The notes beneath the pieces were generated by a model. The model did no database searches. It saw only the letters and a program-made list of their open reading frames with translations, and was not told the origin of the DNA. Shown here one piece after another: positions 49,907-61,310 of a stretch of DNA of 64,000 nt (the stretch's first letter is position 1; each line of letters opens with the position of its first letter). Location: positions 79,240,762 through 79,304,761 of the forward strand of contig CM072511.1 in assembly GCA_036898135.1 (NCBI GenBank), written 5' to 3'. A program made the position numbers and the translations under genes. The DNA comes from Oncomelania hupensis (Eukaryota > Mollusca > Gastropoda > Littorinimorpha > Pomatiopsidae).

Positions 49907-50717
49907 GTGCGTTAATGTGTTGTTCCTGTAAACCTTCGAATTCGATTACATTTAAGAAGGTATAGTTTCCACCCTTGATGAAAACACCGATTTGTCAATT
50001 CGTAACACACACCCACACACCCACCCACCCACCCACACACACACACACACACTTGTTTTCACGGCGTTATTATGACTTTCCTGAAACGCCACATACGTTG
50101 TGTTGACAATTGGTCATATTTCGTCCCTTTTTAAAAGTACTTTTAAGTGGTCTAACCCTAACCCTTACCCTAACAAAGCCCTAACGGATCATTGGTTTGA
50201 CGTCAAAACAACGAGGGCTGTCAAAACAAGTTATGTAGATATTTCCTTGTTTGTCCAAATAACGGCGTGTAAACAAGTCCACACGCACACACACACGCAC
50301 ACACACACACAAAGCCTGCCTTGCCCTTAATCTTCCCTCTATTAATACACCTCCTTTAAACTGAAATAATGTAATTATCTTCTGTCTCCACCATCTCACT
50401 CCTCGCACACCTCCTATTTTCTGGTTATATCTTTAAACTGTGAAGGTCAGAGACTCCAGGCGCCAAAATGATTTATATCAGCTTCACACAAAAACAAACA
50501 ACAAAAACGCACACTCATACACACGAAAAAAATAAACTGCCGAAAAAAACCACCACACACACATACACACACACAAACACGTTAGTGCATGAATGTCGAG
50601 ATGTCGCAATAACACATCTAGAAGCTGCCTGATAAGCTCGAACGTGAGATGCAGTGTAGTGTTGATAATTCAGCAGGTACAAGGGAGAAAGCGGAGCGGA
50701 GGGTAGGTAGGTGGCCC

Positions 50718-50725
<8 letters not shown>
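49904..50725. other. No gene; several CA-rich tracts
   Basis: ACACCC/CA tracts lie at about 50,006-50,053, 50,278-50,312 and 50,551-50,578. The first, CCCACCCACCCACC-rich, could form a G-quadruplex on the minus strand. Confidence 0.5.
50152..50185. repeat. Interstitial telomere-like patch
   Basis: CTAACCCTAACCCTTACCCT followed by AACAAAGCCCTAAC: about four to five TTAGGG-type units in reverse, imperfect. Too short to be a telomere. Confidence 0.6.

Positions 50726-50798
<73 letters not shown>
50726..50798. repeat. (GA)n microsatellite
   Basis: Pure GA run of about 70 bp. Confidence 0.98.
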
Positions 50799-51737
50799 CT
50801 CACCGCGTATTATGGCGGTGACGGATGAAGTTACATTAAGATCACATTTGAAGCATCTTGCTCTTAAATCGTTAATTACCTTTCCTACATAAAAAAGCAA
50901 CACGCTATACGCAGGCTGCATATTAAATAACCCACAAAAAACCGTCAATTCAGAACTGTACAAAACAGCCACAAGAAAAAAGAAGACAGATAGGATGAGG
51001 GCAGAGAAAAACGTGGCTATCACTTGTAAACGTTTATTATACGATTACAAGAGAATAGTTTTAAGCTTACCGCTTATTCTTACAATTATCCCTTCTTTCT
51101 TTTAAGCAATCATTTTAAAATGTCACACTTTACATATATATAAAAAGAAGAGATTTTAACTATAAGAATGTTTAAACAGGAACTTTTACATAGTTAAACG
51201 TCATCTAAACATTAATAACACTAAAGGAATGCCTCCACTGCCCACCCACCCCCACCCCCTGTTCATCCACCCACCCCCACCACTTATAACTGTTATTCAG
51301 ACATTAACGCATAGGACTTTGTTTAGTTGGTCATAACATTCACAGTAACGGTCCTCATATATTTATGCTACGTATGTCCTTCTCATGATACAGATCGTAA
51401 AAGCATTGTAACAGATGTTCTCATAGTCTTTGTGGGTATCTTGCCCTGATAAGAAGCGCACAACAAGATTTTAACCATCGTAAACACATAATACAGGTTT
51501 ACATAATTACATAATAATGATTCTTTCCTTATTCAGTTGACCCATCTATATACTCGTAGTCATCATAAACACAAAATACAGGTGTTCTTATGTACAACAA
51601 GTATGCATCTTGCATTGGTAACAATGACTTTGCATACATCTGCTGTCTTAATTAATAAAATAAAATAAAATAACTTTTTTTTTCAAAGTTCCTAGCTTAC
51701 GCTTTGGGAGCTAACAAGATTTGAAAACATTGGAATG

Positions 51738-51739
<2 letters not shown>
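50799..51739. other. No gene; C-rich tract at 51,237-51,282
   Basis: AT-rich apart from CCCACCCACCCCCACCCCCT and a second similar run, a strong G-quadruplex candidate on the minus strand. Confidence 0.5.
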
Positions 51740-51820
<81 letters not shown>

Positions 51821-51821
51821 G
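51740..51821 (-). repeat. (TTA)n tail of an L2-like LINE
   Basis: AAT trinucleotide run on the plus strand. It abuts GGGTATTTATATAGCACTTT, the reverse of an L2-type 3' end, so it is that element's tail. Confidence 0.9.
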
Positions 51822-52290
51822 GGTATTTATATAGCACTTTTTCTAAGGCACAATATCAGTTCAAAGCGCAGTATTCACTCATTCATTCTAAACATCCGGC
51901 TTAATACAAAATAAAATCAGGCTAGGCATTTGCTAACGAATAAGAGAAAAGGTAGGGAGAGAGGAGGGGAAAACTAAGAAAGGGTGATAGGGTGGGTGGT
52001 GGCGGTGGTCTGAATAAAAAAAGGAGGAATGACGACGATGATGATGGGAGGCAATATCACAAATATTTAAGAAAGAAATGAGTTTTCAAGTGTGATTTGA
52101 AAGTAGCTATGTTTGAAGAGCTGCGAAGAGAGAGGTGGAGAGTTCCAAGTTGAAGGGCCAAGCACTGAGAACGATCGAAAGCCAGCAGAGGAGAGTTTGT
52201 AGCGGGGTATGTGAAGCATGAGGGTTTTAGAGGAAGAACGAAGATTTCTAGAGGGCTTGTAGAATTGAATGTTCTGAGTGAGGTAGGAAA
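51822..52290 (-). pseudogene. L2/CR1-like LINE 3' fragment
   Basis: Minus-strand frames give RNLRSSSKTLMLHIPRYK, GFRSFSVLGPSTWNSPP, then after a 2-base frameshift LRSSSNIATFKSHLKTHFFL, the C-terminal motifs of L2/CR1 reverse transcriptases (compare TAWNSLP and LKTHLF at 44.4 kb). The 3' untranslated region ends CTGCGCTTTGAACTGATATT, then AAAAAGTGCTATATAAATAC and the TTA tail. Heavily 5'-truncated. Confidence 0.85.
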
Positions 52291-52775
52291 TGTATACCCA
52301 GACGCACGCAGAAAAAAAACAAGCGTTTTACGAAGTGTTCATTTTCAAGAAGGTGTTGTGACTTGGCTTTATCACATTAAAAAAATTAAAAAGCTAAAAA
52401 AAAAAAAACTGAAAACACGAAATGATGGGCTACTATCTGCAAAGATATCAAAATGGGTGCAGCCAATTTTGAGAAAAAGCGCGAAAACATGTTTAGAAAA
52501 TAATGAACCAGAGCGACCTTGATCTGCAAGAAAGTGCAAATGTATATAAATGGCATAGAAATGCTCGGCATTAGTGTATAAATCTGCATACTAAAAAAAC
52601 AACATTCGATTCAGTTATTCATGAGATAAAGCAAGAAATACGTTTTGAGCAAAGCAGCTACATTCCGAACGACGGACTAATCGACCAACCGACAACCAGA
52701 TTACTACTGAATGATTGACCATGAGTTAAAGTACAAGTATCTGTAGACCAACAAAAAAATAATTATGATGGTACG
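52291..52775. other. AT-rich, no gene seen
   Basis: Possibly includes more of the family C repeat from about 52,590 (GACGGACTAATCGACCAACCG near 52,672) but I cannot align it with confidence. Confidence 0.4.
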
Positions 52776-53018
52776 AAAAGCTAGCCACTAACCTAGGTAA
52801 TGTTGCTATGAAGTTTGGTCTGCTCTCTTCCTACCCCTCTCTCCCTCGTCATTTATAGTTTACTTGTAAATATTCTGTTTCATGTTTGTCATGTAATTTA
52901 TTACTGTCTCCTTTTGTTTCACTTCTTTTCGTTTATCATTCGGTGTTAACGTTAAGTATAAATGCGTGAGAACTGCGCTTTGAACTGATGTCATTAGGAA
53001 AAAGAGCTAAATAAATAC

Positions 53019-53073
<55 letters not shown>

Positions 53074-53174
53074 GGTCAAAATCCGTTCAATGATTCTTAA
53101 GACGAGGCGTGCAACGGACAGAAAGACCGACCGACCGACATTTCGCTCGTTGTAATTCCCGACTATTTCAAAGC
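52776..53174 (+). repeat. Dispersed repeat, family C, copy 2 (split)
   Basis: AAGCTAGCCACTAACCTAGG to ATGAAGTTTGGTC (52,776-52,820) resumes at 53,078 with AAAATCCGTTCAATGATTCT, GCGTGCAACGGACAG, (GACC)n and TCCCGACTATTTCAAAG. Copy 1 at 23.5 kb is continuous, which proves the insertion. Confidence 0.8.
52821..53071 (+). mobile_element. L2-like LINE 3' end inserted in family C repeat
   Basis: Bounded by TTGGTC at 52,815-52,820 and 53,072-53,077. It ends GAACTGCGCTTTGAACTGAT, AAAAAGAGCTAAATAAATAC and an (ATT)n tail (53,021-53,071). The same 3' end occurs in reverse at 51.82 kb. Only untranslated sequence remains. Confidence 0.85.
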
Positions 53175-53810
53175 AACAATGTTTATATTAGTACAGTAGT
53201 ATAAGGCGTATATCATAATGCCGTCAGCTCTTCACGCGGTTTTGTCACCCTGCCTGCGCTTACGAGGACCAATAGTGCAACAATGCAAGGTCTGTCACAC
53301 AGTCATAACTAGGCTTTTCCAGGACGTTTTTATTTGGGGTCCTCTCCACGTCCTCTTTCTTCTTCTGCTGCCATATATTCCAAAAGTCATTTATGTCAGT
53401 TATATTCGCCTACTTCCCTCCCTCATTCCCTCCCGCCTTCCCTTCCTCCCACTACCACTCACCTCTCTCCCTCACCCCCACCCCCCTACCACACACAAAC
53501 ACTTTTCTTTCAATGACTCTCTTTTTGTGTATCTCAAAGGCACTCTCATTCAACTTCCACACTGTTCTATATATCCCACTTCGGAGGAGAGCATCTAACA
53601 GGAAATATATCCAAGATCCAGCAATATAACTCCAGTCCTACGCACTTAGGCGAGACAACCGTTACCGAAACTTGTATCCCTTTAATAATATTATCTAAGT
53701 TGGGCAAGAGCGAGTCTGAGATAAGTTTAAACACGCTGAGAAATTATATTTAGATCTATATCACACACTTCATTAATTCTTTCTCGCTTTAGATGTGAAT
53801 GACACATTAA
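53175..53810. other. No gene seen
   Basis: A pyrimidine-rich patch lies at 53,400-53,500. Open frames of up to 126 codons here have no known motif. Confidence 0.4.
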
Positions 53811-55402
53811 TATATACTACTCAAAATAATTGAAGGGCCACTCTCATATTTTATTTAGTTTAATTATTTTTTGCTGCTATCAATAATATCGCTTATATTG
53901 CTTATTTCAAAACTGATCCTGTACAGCAACATTCAAGACAATCTTATTCTGACAAGTAATAATCACATGTGTGAGTTTGGAACTTTCTGAACCCAATTTT
54001 TACCAAAAACATGACCCTAATTTACTGGTGTCTTGCTAACAAAGCAAAATGCTCAACATTAAAAACTGATTTGCACGCAAAAGGCTTGCATTTTGTGAGT
54101 TCAGTTCAACAATCGGCGCTTTTTTCTGGGTATAAATGGCAGCGCTTTTGCTGCTTTTCTAACCATGCCCCCAAGGCGACGATTGACTGATGCGGATAGA
54201 GGCAGAGCTATTGCATGGCTTCAGGAAGGGGTGAGAGAAGTTGGCAGGCGGATGGGAGTGTCCCACTCCGTTGTCCAAAGTCTGTGGGAGCGCTTTAACA
54301 ACACTGGAAGCGTCCAAGAACCAAGAAGGTCCGGACGCCCCCGCGTTACCACTGCAAGACAAGACCAATTCATCACCCTGTCAGCTCTGATGATGAGGTC
54401 CGCTACATCAAACACCATCAGAAGACAGCTTCACACAGCCAGCAATGTTAACGTCAGCGACCAGACAATTCGCAACCGTCTACAAGAGGCAAACCTGCGA
54501 TCAAGACGACCAGCAGTACGGCCTTTGCTCACCCCAGCTCACCGTGCAGCGCGTTTGGCCTGGGTTCGGCGTCATTTGGTGTGGACTAGGCAACATTGGT
54601 CAAGGGTGCTCTTTACAGACGAGTCTCGGTTCTCCTTGTCTTTCAACGACCGTCGAGTGAATGTTGGGAGCGTTTTGCTGATGCGACGGTGCGCGAGCAT
54701 GGCCGCTGTGGTGGTGGATTTGTCATGATGTGGGGTGGCTTCGCATTAAACTTGAGAACACCCCTGCTCCAAATTCATGGCAACTTAAACGGTATTGGCT
54801 ACAGGGATGACGTCCTACAACCTAGGGTTCTACCAGCTCTGCGGGCCATTGGGGAAGTTGCCATACTACAGGACGATAATGCCAGATCCCACCGAGCGCG
54901 TATCGTCAATGACGTCCTGCAGCAACAGCACGTCATAAGGATGGATTGGCCGGCTCGATCACCCGATTTGAACCCCATAGAACATCTGTGGGATGTCTAG
55001 GGCCGACAGACACGGGCAAACCTCCCTCCAGGAGCTAACCGTGAAGTTCTGGCCCAAGTTCTCCAGCAAGAGTGGTTGGCCATCCCAGGAAACATCCTCC
55101 ATAACCTGATACGGTCCATGAGACAACGATGCCAAGACTGCATTGATGCAAACGGTGGCCACATCCGATACTGACTCTATAGATTTTTGGTTTCTAAAGT
55201 TTTGATTTTGTAAATGAGGGGTATGTCCAGTTAAATTGAATTTACTCGAATTTTAAGCGACTGATGTCTCAAATCTTTTTTGTTATTGATGCAGAAATGA
55301 CTGAAATAAAATATGATGAAATAATAAATTGAATTCGTGTTTCTGATTTAAAGAGAGACCCATATGTCCAAATGGCCCTTGTATTATTTTGAGTAGTATA
55401 TA
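53811..55402 (+). mobile_element. Tc1-like DNA transposon, near full length
   Basis: Terminal inverted repeats at 53,811-53,840 and 55,373-55,402 match at 28 of 30 positions; each starts TATATACTACTCAAAATAAT and ends AAGGGCCA, with TA at the ends as expected for the TA target of Tc1/mariner. The 1.59-kb length is normal for Tc1. A TATAAA-like box (54,131) lies about 35 bp before the transposase ATG. Confidence 0.93.
54165..55174 (+). pseudogene. Tc1-like DD34E transposase, one frameshift and one stop
   Basis: Starts MPPRRRLTDADRGRAIAWLQ, followed by paired helix-turn-helix domains (VGRRMGVSHSVVQSLWERF, then TIRRQLHTASNVNVSDQTIR, with RSGRPRVTT as the GRPR-like linker). Catalytic residues: first Asp in VLFTDESRFSL, second in LQDDNARSHRA, Glu in DLNPIEHLWD, with 34 residues between the last two. 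The frame shifts near 54,655 between FNDRRV and CWERFADATV, and TAG at 54,998 interrupts after EHLWDV; the remainder (NLPPGANREVL to GGHIRY) runs to TGA at 55,172-55,174. Damage is light, so inactivation is recent, but the copy cannot make intact enzyme. Confidence 0.93.
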
Positions 55403-55529
55403 TAGCGCATAGATGTAAAATATAGTCAAACAATTCGCACTGATCAAGAAATAATTACAGATAATTAGAATAGCTTGGTGGGTAACAAGGAGCAAAGATC
55501 GATTTTGGGAAAGGCGCGTATATAGCATC

Positions 55530-55601
<72 letters not shown>

Positions 55602-55604
55602 TAC

Positions 55605-55670
<66 letters not shown>
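55403..55670 (+). repeat. Retroposon 3' end with long (ATT)n tail
   Basis: GATCGATTTTGGGAAAGGCG, then CGTATATAGCATCC (55,497-55,524), followed by ATT repeats with two ACT interruptions to about 55,670. The same end is at 18.2 and 56.36 kb. The array yields an Asn-repeat frame on the minus strand. Confidence 0.8.
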
Positions 55671-55857
55671 AATATAAAGAACAGGTCTCCACTGGGGATT
55701 AACATCCCAGACAGTATTTGTTTAGTGGCGGGGAAACGCAACGATGTTAACAGTAGTATATGAAAAAACAATCCTTAACAAGACACATAGAAGGGTGAAA
55801 AACACTTTGGAAGCATGTGTAGCATATAAGAAATAGTCTGGTCATTAATATGTTAAG
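55671..55857. other. No gene seen
   Basis: Short unremarkable sequence. Confidence 0.4.
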
Positions 55858-55945
55858 AAGAAGAAGAAGAAATGAGGAGGAGAGGGAAGAGGAAGACGTG
55901 AAGAAGACGAAGGTGAACGAGGAGGAGGAGGAGGAGGAGGAGGAG

Positions 55946-56012
<67 letters not shown>
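55858..56012. repeat. (AAG)n(AGG)n(TAG)n tract
   Basis: Interrupted AAG, then AGG (about 55,919-55,947) passing into TAG (about 55,947-56,012). Confidence 0.95.
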
Positions 56013-56014
<2 letters not shown>

Positions 56015-56200
56015 GATGGTCTTGTGGCGCAGTGGATTAGTCGCCGGTTTGCTATGCCGAAGGTCGCGGGTTCGATTCCGGCAAGGGGCGAACTTATGTG
56101 ACTTAGGTACAAAACTACCAAGGTAACCAAGGATTTTTTCCGGGTAATCCGGTTTCCTTCTTCCCTTCAATAATGGTATTGGATGCAGTCAATATAAAAA
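56013..56200 (+). mobile_element. tRNA-derived SINE
   Basis: TTGTGGCGCAGTGGATTAGTC (A box, 56,025) and CGGGTTCGATTCCGGCAAG (B box, 56,068) form a tRNA-like head of about 70 bp. Downstream AACCAAGGATTTTTTCCGGG and TAATCCGGTTTCCTTC resemble a central block common in invertebrate SINEs, as I remember it. The head lacks a proper acceptor and CCA context, so it is not a functional tRNA gene. Confidence 0.85.
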
Positions 56201-56339
56201 TTTCAAATACAAATGTGATTTCCTTTCCGTCTTCTAGTAGCGATCTCCCTGCCTTTACACCACATGTTTGAGTAAAAGATGTGTGTTTGTTGTGTGTGTG
56301 AGAGTGGGTGAAACATGTGAGCGCGTATGTTGCTACAGA

Positions 56340-56396
56340 TCGCCGTGCTTTGAGCCTGATTGGTGATTTGGAAAAAGTGCGTATATAGCATTTAGT
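56340..56396 (+). mobile_element. Retroposon 3' end remnant
   Basis: CGCCGTGCTTTGAGCCTGAT, then GATTTGGAAAAAGTGCGTAT and ATAGCATTTAG. Same 3' module as at 18.18 and 55.5 kb; it may be the end of the SINE starting at 56,013. Confidence 0.65.
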
Positions 56397-56402
56397 ACCT
56401 GT

Positions 56403-56923
56403 ATAGTATTAGTCGTCTTCAAAGCACGGAAATCACAGCATTGCACGCCTCTCTTTCAAGAACTACACTGGCTCCCAGTTGAACAACGAATTAAATATAA
56501 ATCCTCATGTCTTTGCTACATCATCTCTGGAACTGCCCCTAGCTACCTTTCCGAACTTTTGACTGTCTATGTTCCTTCTCGGTCTCTCCGCTCGTCTGCA
56601 GATGAAAGGATGTTCCGTGTATCAGAATACCATAGGGTGAGACACGGTGGTCGAGCCTTCAGTTTGTTCTCCGTTCAGACCTGGAACTCGCTACCTCGGT
56701 CCGTCCGTTACAGTCCTTCACTAGTGTCTTTTAAAATGAACTTAAAGACGCATCTTTTAGAGAGGCCTTTTCTTAGGCGCCATGAGTGTTGTTTGTTATT
56801 TTTGGTGTTGGGATGTGTATGTGGTTGCGTGTTATTGACCAATGTACGCATGTTGTGTTTACATTTGTTTGTGTAAAGCGCTTTGTGATTTTGGAAAGCG
56901 CTGTATATTTTTTCGTAGTAGTG

Positions 56924-56996
<73 letters not shown>

Positions 56997-56998
56997 AA
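56403..56998 (+). pseudogene. L2/CR1-like LINE 3' fragment with (GTA)n tail
   Basis: Frames read LFQELHWLPVEQRIKYKSSC, CYIISGTAPSYLSELLTVY, then VPSRSLRSSADERMFRV, GGRAFSLFSVQTWNSLP and FKMNLKTHLL: the L2/CR1 C-terminal signature, a different copy from that at 43.8 kb. The 3' end is GTGTAAAGCGCTTTGTGATT, then AAAGCGCTGTATATTTTTT and a GTA-repeat tail (about 56,921-56,998). Confidence 0.88.
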
Positions 56999-57416
56999 AA
57001 ATCGTGCTTTACGTCCTCAGACACGAAGTGGTGTATATAGGACGATAGCAGTAGAAGTAGTAGTAATAGTAGCAGAAGAAGAAATTAGGAGGAGTAGAAA
57101 GAAGAGGACGAAATGAAGAAGATGATGAGAATGATAAGAAGATAGGAGGAAGACAATGACGAGGAGGAGAAGGAGGAGGAGAAGTTCATAGAACATCACA
57201 AATAAAAGAAAAGCAGACGACATTTTATTATTGTATCAATGAACAAACTTTAAATAATTGTGATGACGACGAGCGACGGAACCTTGAATAGGGATCCACA
57301 GATAAAGTTCATGCTCATTACGCTTGAAGCAAACTGTACTTGGAAGTTAGTACAATGCCGAACACAGTCATACTTTTACAAAAAAGACACAATGTCAGAG
57401 CTCGCAATACAGTATA
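56999..57416. other. No gene; purine-rich AAG/AGG patch
   Basis: Decayed AGT, AAG and AGG repeats to about 57,185, then unremarkable sequence. Confidence 0.45.
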
Positions 57417-57420
57417 ACAA

Positions 57421-57937
57421 GTGCTAGCCCCACAAGTATATCAACTAACAAGTTAGTATCTCTCTTCTATGTCTCTATCGACGTGCGCGTACAACCAATT
57501 GCTTCCCTTTACATGCTTTGAGCTCCATAGAGCGTCATCGGCCTGAAATAACTCTTTAGAAACTTCAAAACCCAGGGGAATTATGGGTAGATAAATCCTT
57601 TTCTGAAATAACGTCAGCTAAATCCTTCTTTAGTTTCTTTGCTCGAGCAAAGGCAACCTCATAGGTATGGAGCACTTCGTCAATTATAACTCCATCGCTG
57701 ATAATACTGCTGACAAGTTTCTGCCTTTGTTCACTACCAGAAATATGCAGTTCCTCTCCTAACTTTCGTTTCATTTCAGCGAGCACATCTTCGCGAGAAC
57801 AGATTTCCCAGAATTCTCTATTCTATTTTTAGGTTTGGGATATCCCCGTTTCAGCTTGTGGCTAAACGGGACCACCGCACGTCGACTTGGGGCAATACGA
57901 GATACTAACTTGTTAGTTGATATACTTGTGCTAGCCC
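57421..57937. other. Unit bounded by 38-40 bp inverted repeats
   Basis: GTGCTAGCC, ACAAGTATATCAACTAAC and AAGTTAGTATCTC at 57,421-57,462 return in reverse at 57,899-57,937; the arms differ mainly by a 3-4 base insertion (CCC) in the left arm. The 517-bp unit holds a short open frame and a CCCGTTT/AAACGGG stem at 57,846-57,870. It could be a MITE, an inverted-repeat cassette or a folded duplication. Confidence 0.7.
57565..57822 (-). CDS. Short unexplained open frame inside the inverted-repeat unit
   Basis: Open for 85 codons after a TAG (57,823-57,825) and ending at TGA 57,565-57,567; first ATG gives 69 residues. Unlike other small frames in this window it has balanced, high-complexity composition and looks helical and charged: MKRKLGEELHISGSEQ, then ISDGVIIDEVLHTYEVAF and ARAKKLKKDLADVISEK. 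No domain recognised. The AG at the upstream stop could be a splice acceptor, making it a terminal exon, or it may be part of a transposase-like gene carried by the unit. Chance is not excluded. Confidence 0.35.
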   Translation of the reverse strand, partial: NREFWEICSREDVLAEMKRKLGEELHISGSEQRQKLVSSIISDGVIIDEVLHTYEVAFARAKKLKKDLADVISEKDLSTHNSPGF

Positions 57938-57949
57938 TTAATAGGTGCA

Positions 57950-58030
57950 CAGTTTTCTAGCGGGCACTTGGGGGTTTGGGTTCATTTATGTTCAAGGTTC
58001 GAATCCCGTAAGCATAGTGCTTATTTCTTT
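57950..58030 (+). mobile_element. Possible tRNA-like SINE head remnant
   Basis: CAAGGTTCGAATCCCGTAAG (58,000) is a good B box; the upstream TCTAGCGGGCACTTGG is only a poor A box. Too degraded to be a tRNA gene. Confidence 0.35.
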
Positions 58031-58127
58031 CATTGAAGCACCCCATAATGTTCTCTTGTAAATGACTATGCCCCCCCCTCCTGCCCTCTCCCCCCCCTAA
58101 AAAAAAAACAAAAAAAAAAACGCATTA

Positions 58128-58815
58128 TGATGACGTCCCTCGGTATTTATAAGTTTTGTTTTAGGTTCAAAACATCTGTACACTCTAATTATAAATCAAA
58201 TATAAAGAAAGTTAAAAAAAAATCATGATTATGTTACTCGATTACAATTAGTTGTTTTTTTTAATGCAGAAGGCATCTCTAAAGTCTAAGTACGTAGATG
58301 CACCCAATGTTTCCTTGTAAACTACGAATAATAATTTTAAAAAAAGACGTCACCACGACGACGACGTTACTCAATCTACATACGTTTTGTTTTAGATTCA
58401 AGGCATTAAAACACTCTAATTACATACAAAGTTTAAAAGAAATATAAATAAATAAATAAATAAATAAATAAATACAATTTTTAAAAGAAAAACTAACAAG
58501 AAACATACCCCATGATGACGTTACTTGATTTGCATAAATTTGGTTTTATGTTAAAGGCATCTGAAAAGTCCACGTACATACCAAGTTTGAACCAATCCCA
58601 CAAGAAGTTTGAGAAAATTCGATTAGAACAAGCAACAAACGCTGAGTGACCATGATGAGACACCTGCATGCAATAAATGTGGTTCTGCTGGTAAGGAATC
58701 TTTATGTTCTTTATGTAAAGTTTAAAAGAAAACCGTAAATTAGTTTCAGAGAAAAGCGGTGCACCGACGGACGGACTGCCGGACGGACATAACCAAAAAC
58801 AATAGTTCCCCAGCT
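58128..58815. repeat. Four decayed tandem units of about 100-160 bp with GACG-rich end
   Basis: Each unit has ATGATGACGTTACTCGATTT, then AAGTTTTGTTTTAGGTTCAA, GGCATCT, CTCTAATTACATA and AAGTTTAAAAGAAA. Units start near 58,128, 58,224, 58,353 and 58,512. The block ends in GGTGCACCGACGGACGGACT (58,760), then GCCGGACGGACATAACC. Repeats of this build, with internal tandem copies and a GACGGAC end, are plausible non-autonomous elements. Confidence 0.7.
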
Positions 58816-60295
<1,480 letters not shown>

Positions 60296-60434
60296 TTATT
60301 TAATTTAATTTTTTCTTAGCTGTTCTTGTTAATGAGTTGATTTTTTCATATGGTTAATTATTTACATTTGTTCAGTAATTTGCTCGTTTTCTTATTTTCA
60401 ATGTCTAAATCACTTAGGTGGATAATAGACAATA

Positions 60435-60498
60435 AATGAGTATCGCACACAACCTGTTCACTCAGCAATGAGTATCGCACACAACCTGTTCACTCAGC
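60435..60498. repeat. 32-bp unit, two exact tandem copies
   Basis: AATGAGTATCGCACACAACC plus TGTTCACTCAGC occurs twice with no spacer. Confidence 0.9.
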
Positions 60499-60940
60499 AA
60501 CAAGGCAGGAGTCGTCGTATGAAGTTTTCCAACTTTATTCAACGTACATCATTAACTGCATACAATCGCTCAATCGCTTTTTCTACTTTCACCCCCATAT
60601 CAGGCACAGTGCATCACTTATATAGTTGTTCTATAATCTAGAGAACGTTCGAACATTCCAGCGTGACGCAATTACATCCAATCACAATAAAATTCGTCAT
60701 CAGGACTATCTTACGTCATATAACCTCGCCTAGGCCAGAAGCATCTAGCAGCCACCACCAGATCTATTCACACGCTTCGATCGATAATAAACAAGCAACC
60801 CTAGAAAATTCCCCAATAATATCGACCCACGAAAATTATCAAAATTATACAAAGCTTCTTCCAACTACAACGCAAAACCAAATCAAAGGTAACTACACTC
60901 GTTATTGCATGCTTTGCAAAACAAAACGATCGATCTATCG
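60499..60940. other. No gene seen
   Basis: Unique-looking sequence; a 113-codon plus frame at 60,663-61,004 has no recognised motif. Confidence 0.4.
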
Positions 60941-61005
60941 TGAGCGTCTCACACGTACTATCGTGCGCGTCTCACACGTACTATCGTGCGCGTCTCAAAC
61001 GTAAC
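60941..61005. repeat. 24-bp unit, three tandem copies
   Basis: GCGTCTCACACGTACTATCG recurs at about 60,941, 60,966 and 60,990, the last copy diverging at its end. Confidence 0.85.
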
Positions 61006-61015
61006 ACTAGGATAT

Positions 61016-61310
61016 ATTAGGAATACTACCTAGCCTCCTGTGAAATACTAGGAAAGTGTAGTCTCTTGGCTTAGAAAGACTAGAGGAAAAAAGCAAACTA
61101 GTTCCTATGAAAGACTAACTTGGAACAACTGGTCTCATGAGAAAGTCTACGAAAAGGCTTTTAGCTTCTGCCATACTGCGTGACTGAAACTCGCCGAAGT
61201 TTAAGTTTGCTTCCAGTGAGGTACTCGGCGAGTTTCAGCTACGCTGTATGGCCTCCTGCATTAGACTACGTAGTCTCCTGTGAAAGGTGACAAAAAAGAC
61301 CGCTTCATGT
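61016..61310. repeat. Decayed minisatellite around the hairpin
   Basis: CTAGTCTCCTGTGAAAGACT-like units recur near 61,030, 61,058, 61,080, 61,100, 61,130 and 61,268. The array is interrupted by the hairpin at 61,171-61,251. A perfect 14-bp palindrome AGACTACGTAGTCT lies at 61,264. Confidence 0.6.
61171..61251 (+). repeat. Dispersed long-hairpin element, copy 3 (best preserved)
   Basis: Outer stem CCATACTGCGT pairs with ACGCTGTATGG (one mismatch), inner stem CTGAAACTCGCCGA (61,184) pairs perfectly with TCGGCGAGTTTCAG (61,226), separated by a 2-base internal bulge. The loop AGTTTAAGTTTGCTTCCAGT is related to those of copies 1 and 2. Confidence 0.85.

Noticed and set aside
50152..50185. A telomere or chromosome end
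   Set aside because: Only about 34 bp, imperfect and internal.
54165..54728. An intact Tc1 transposase gene
   Set aside because: The frame is lost near 54,655 and a second frame has a stop at 54,998, before the C-terminal part.
56013..56085. A functional tRNA gene
   Set aside because: A and B boxes are good, but the sequence does not fold into a full cloverleaf with paired acceptor stem and continues into a SINE body. The same applies to 30,475 and 43,455.
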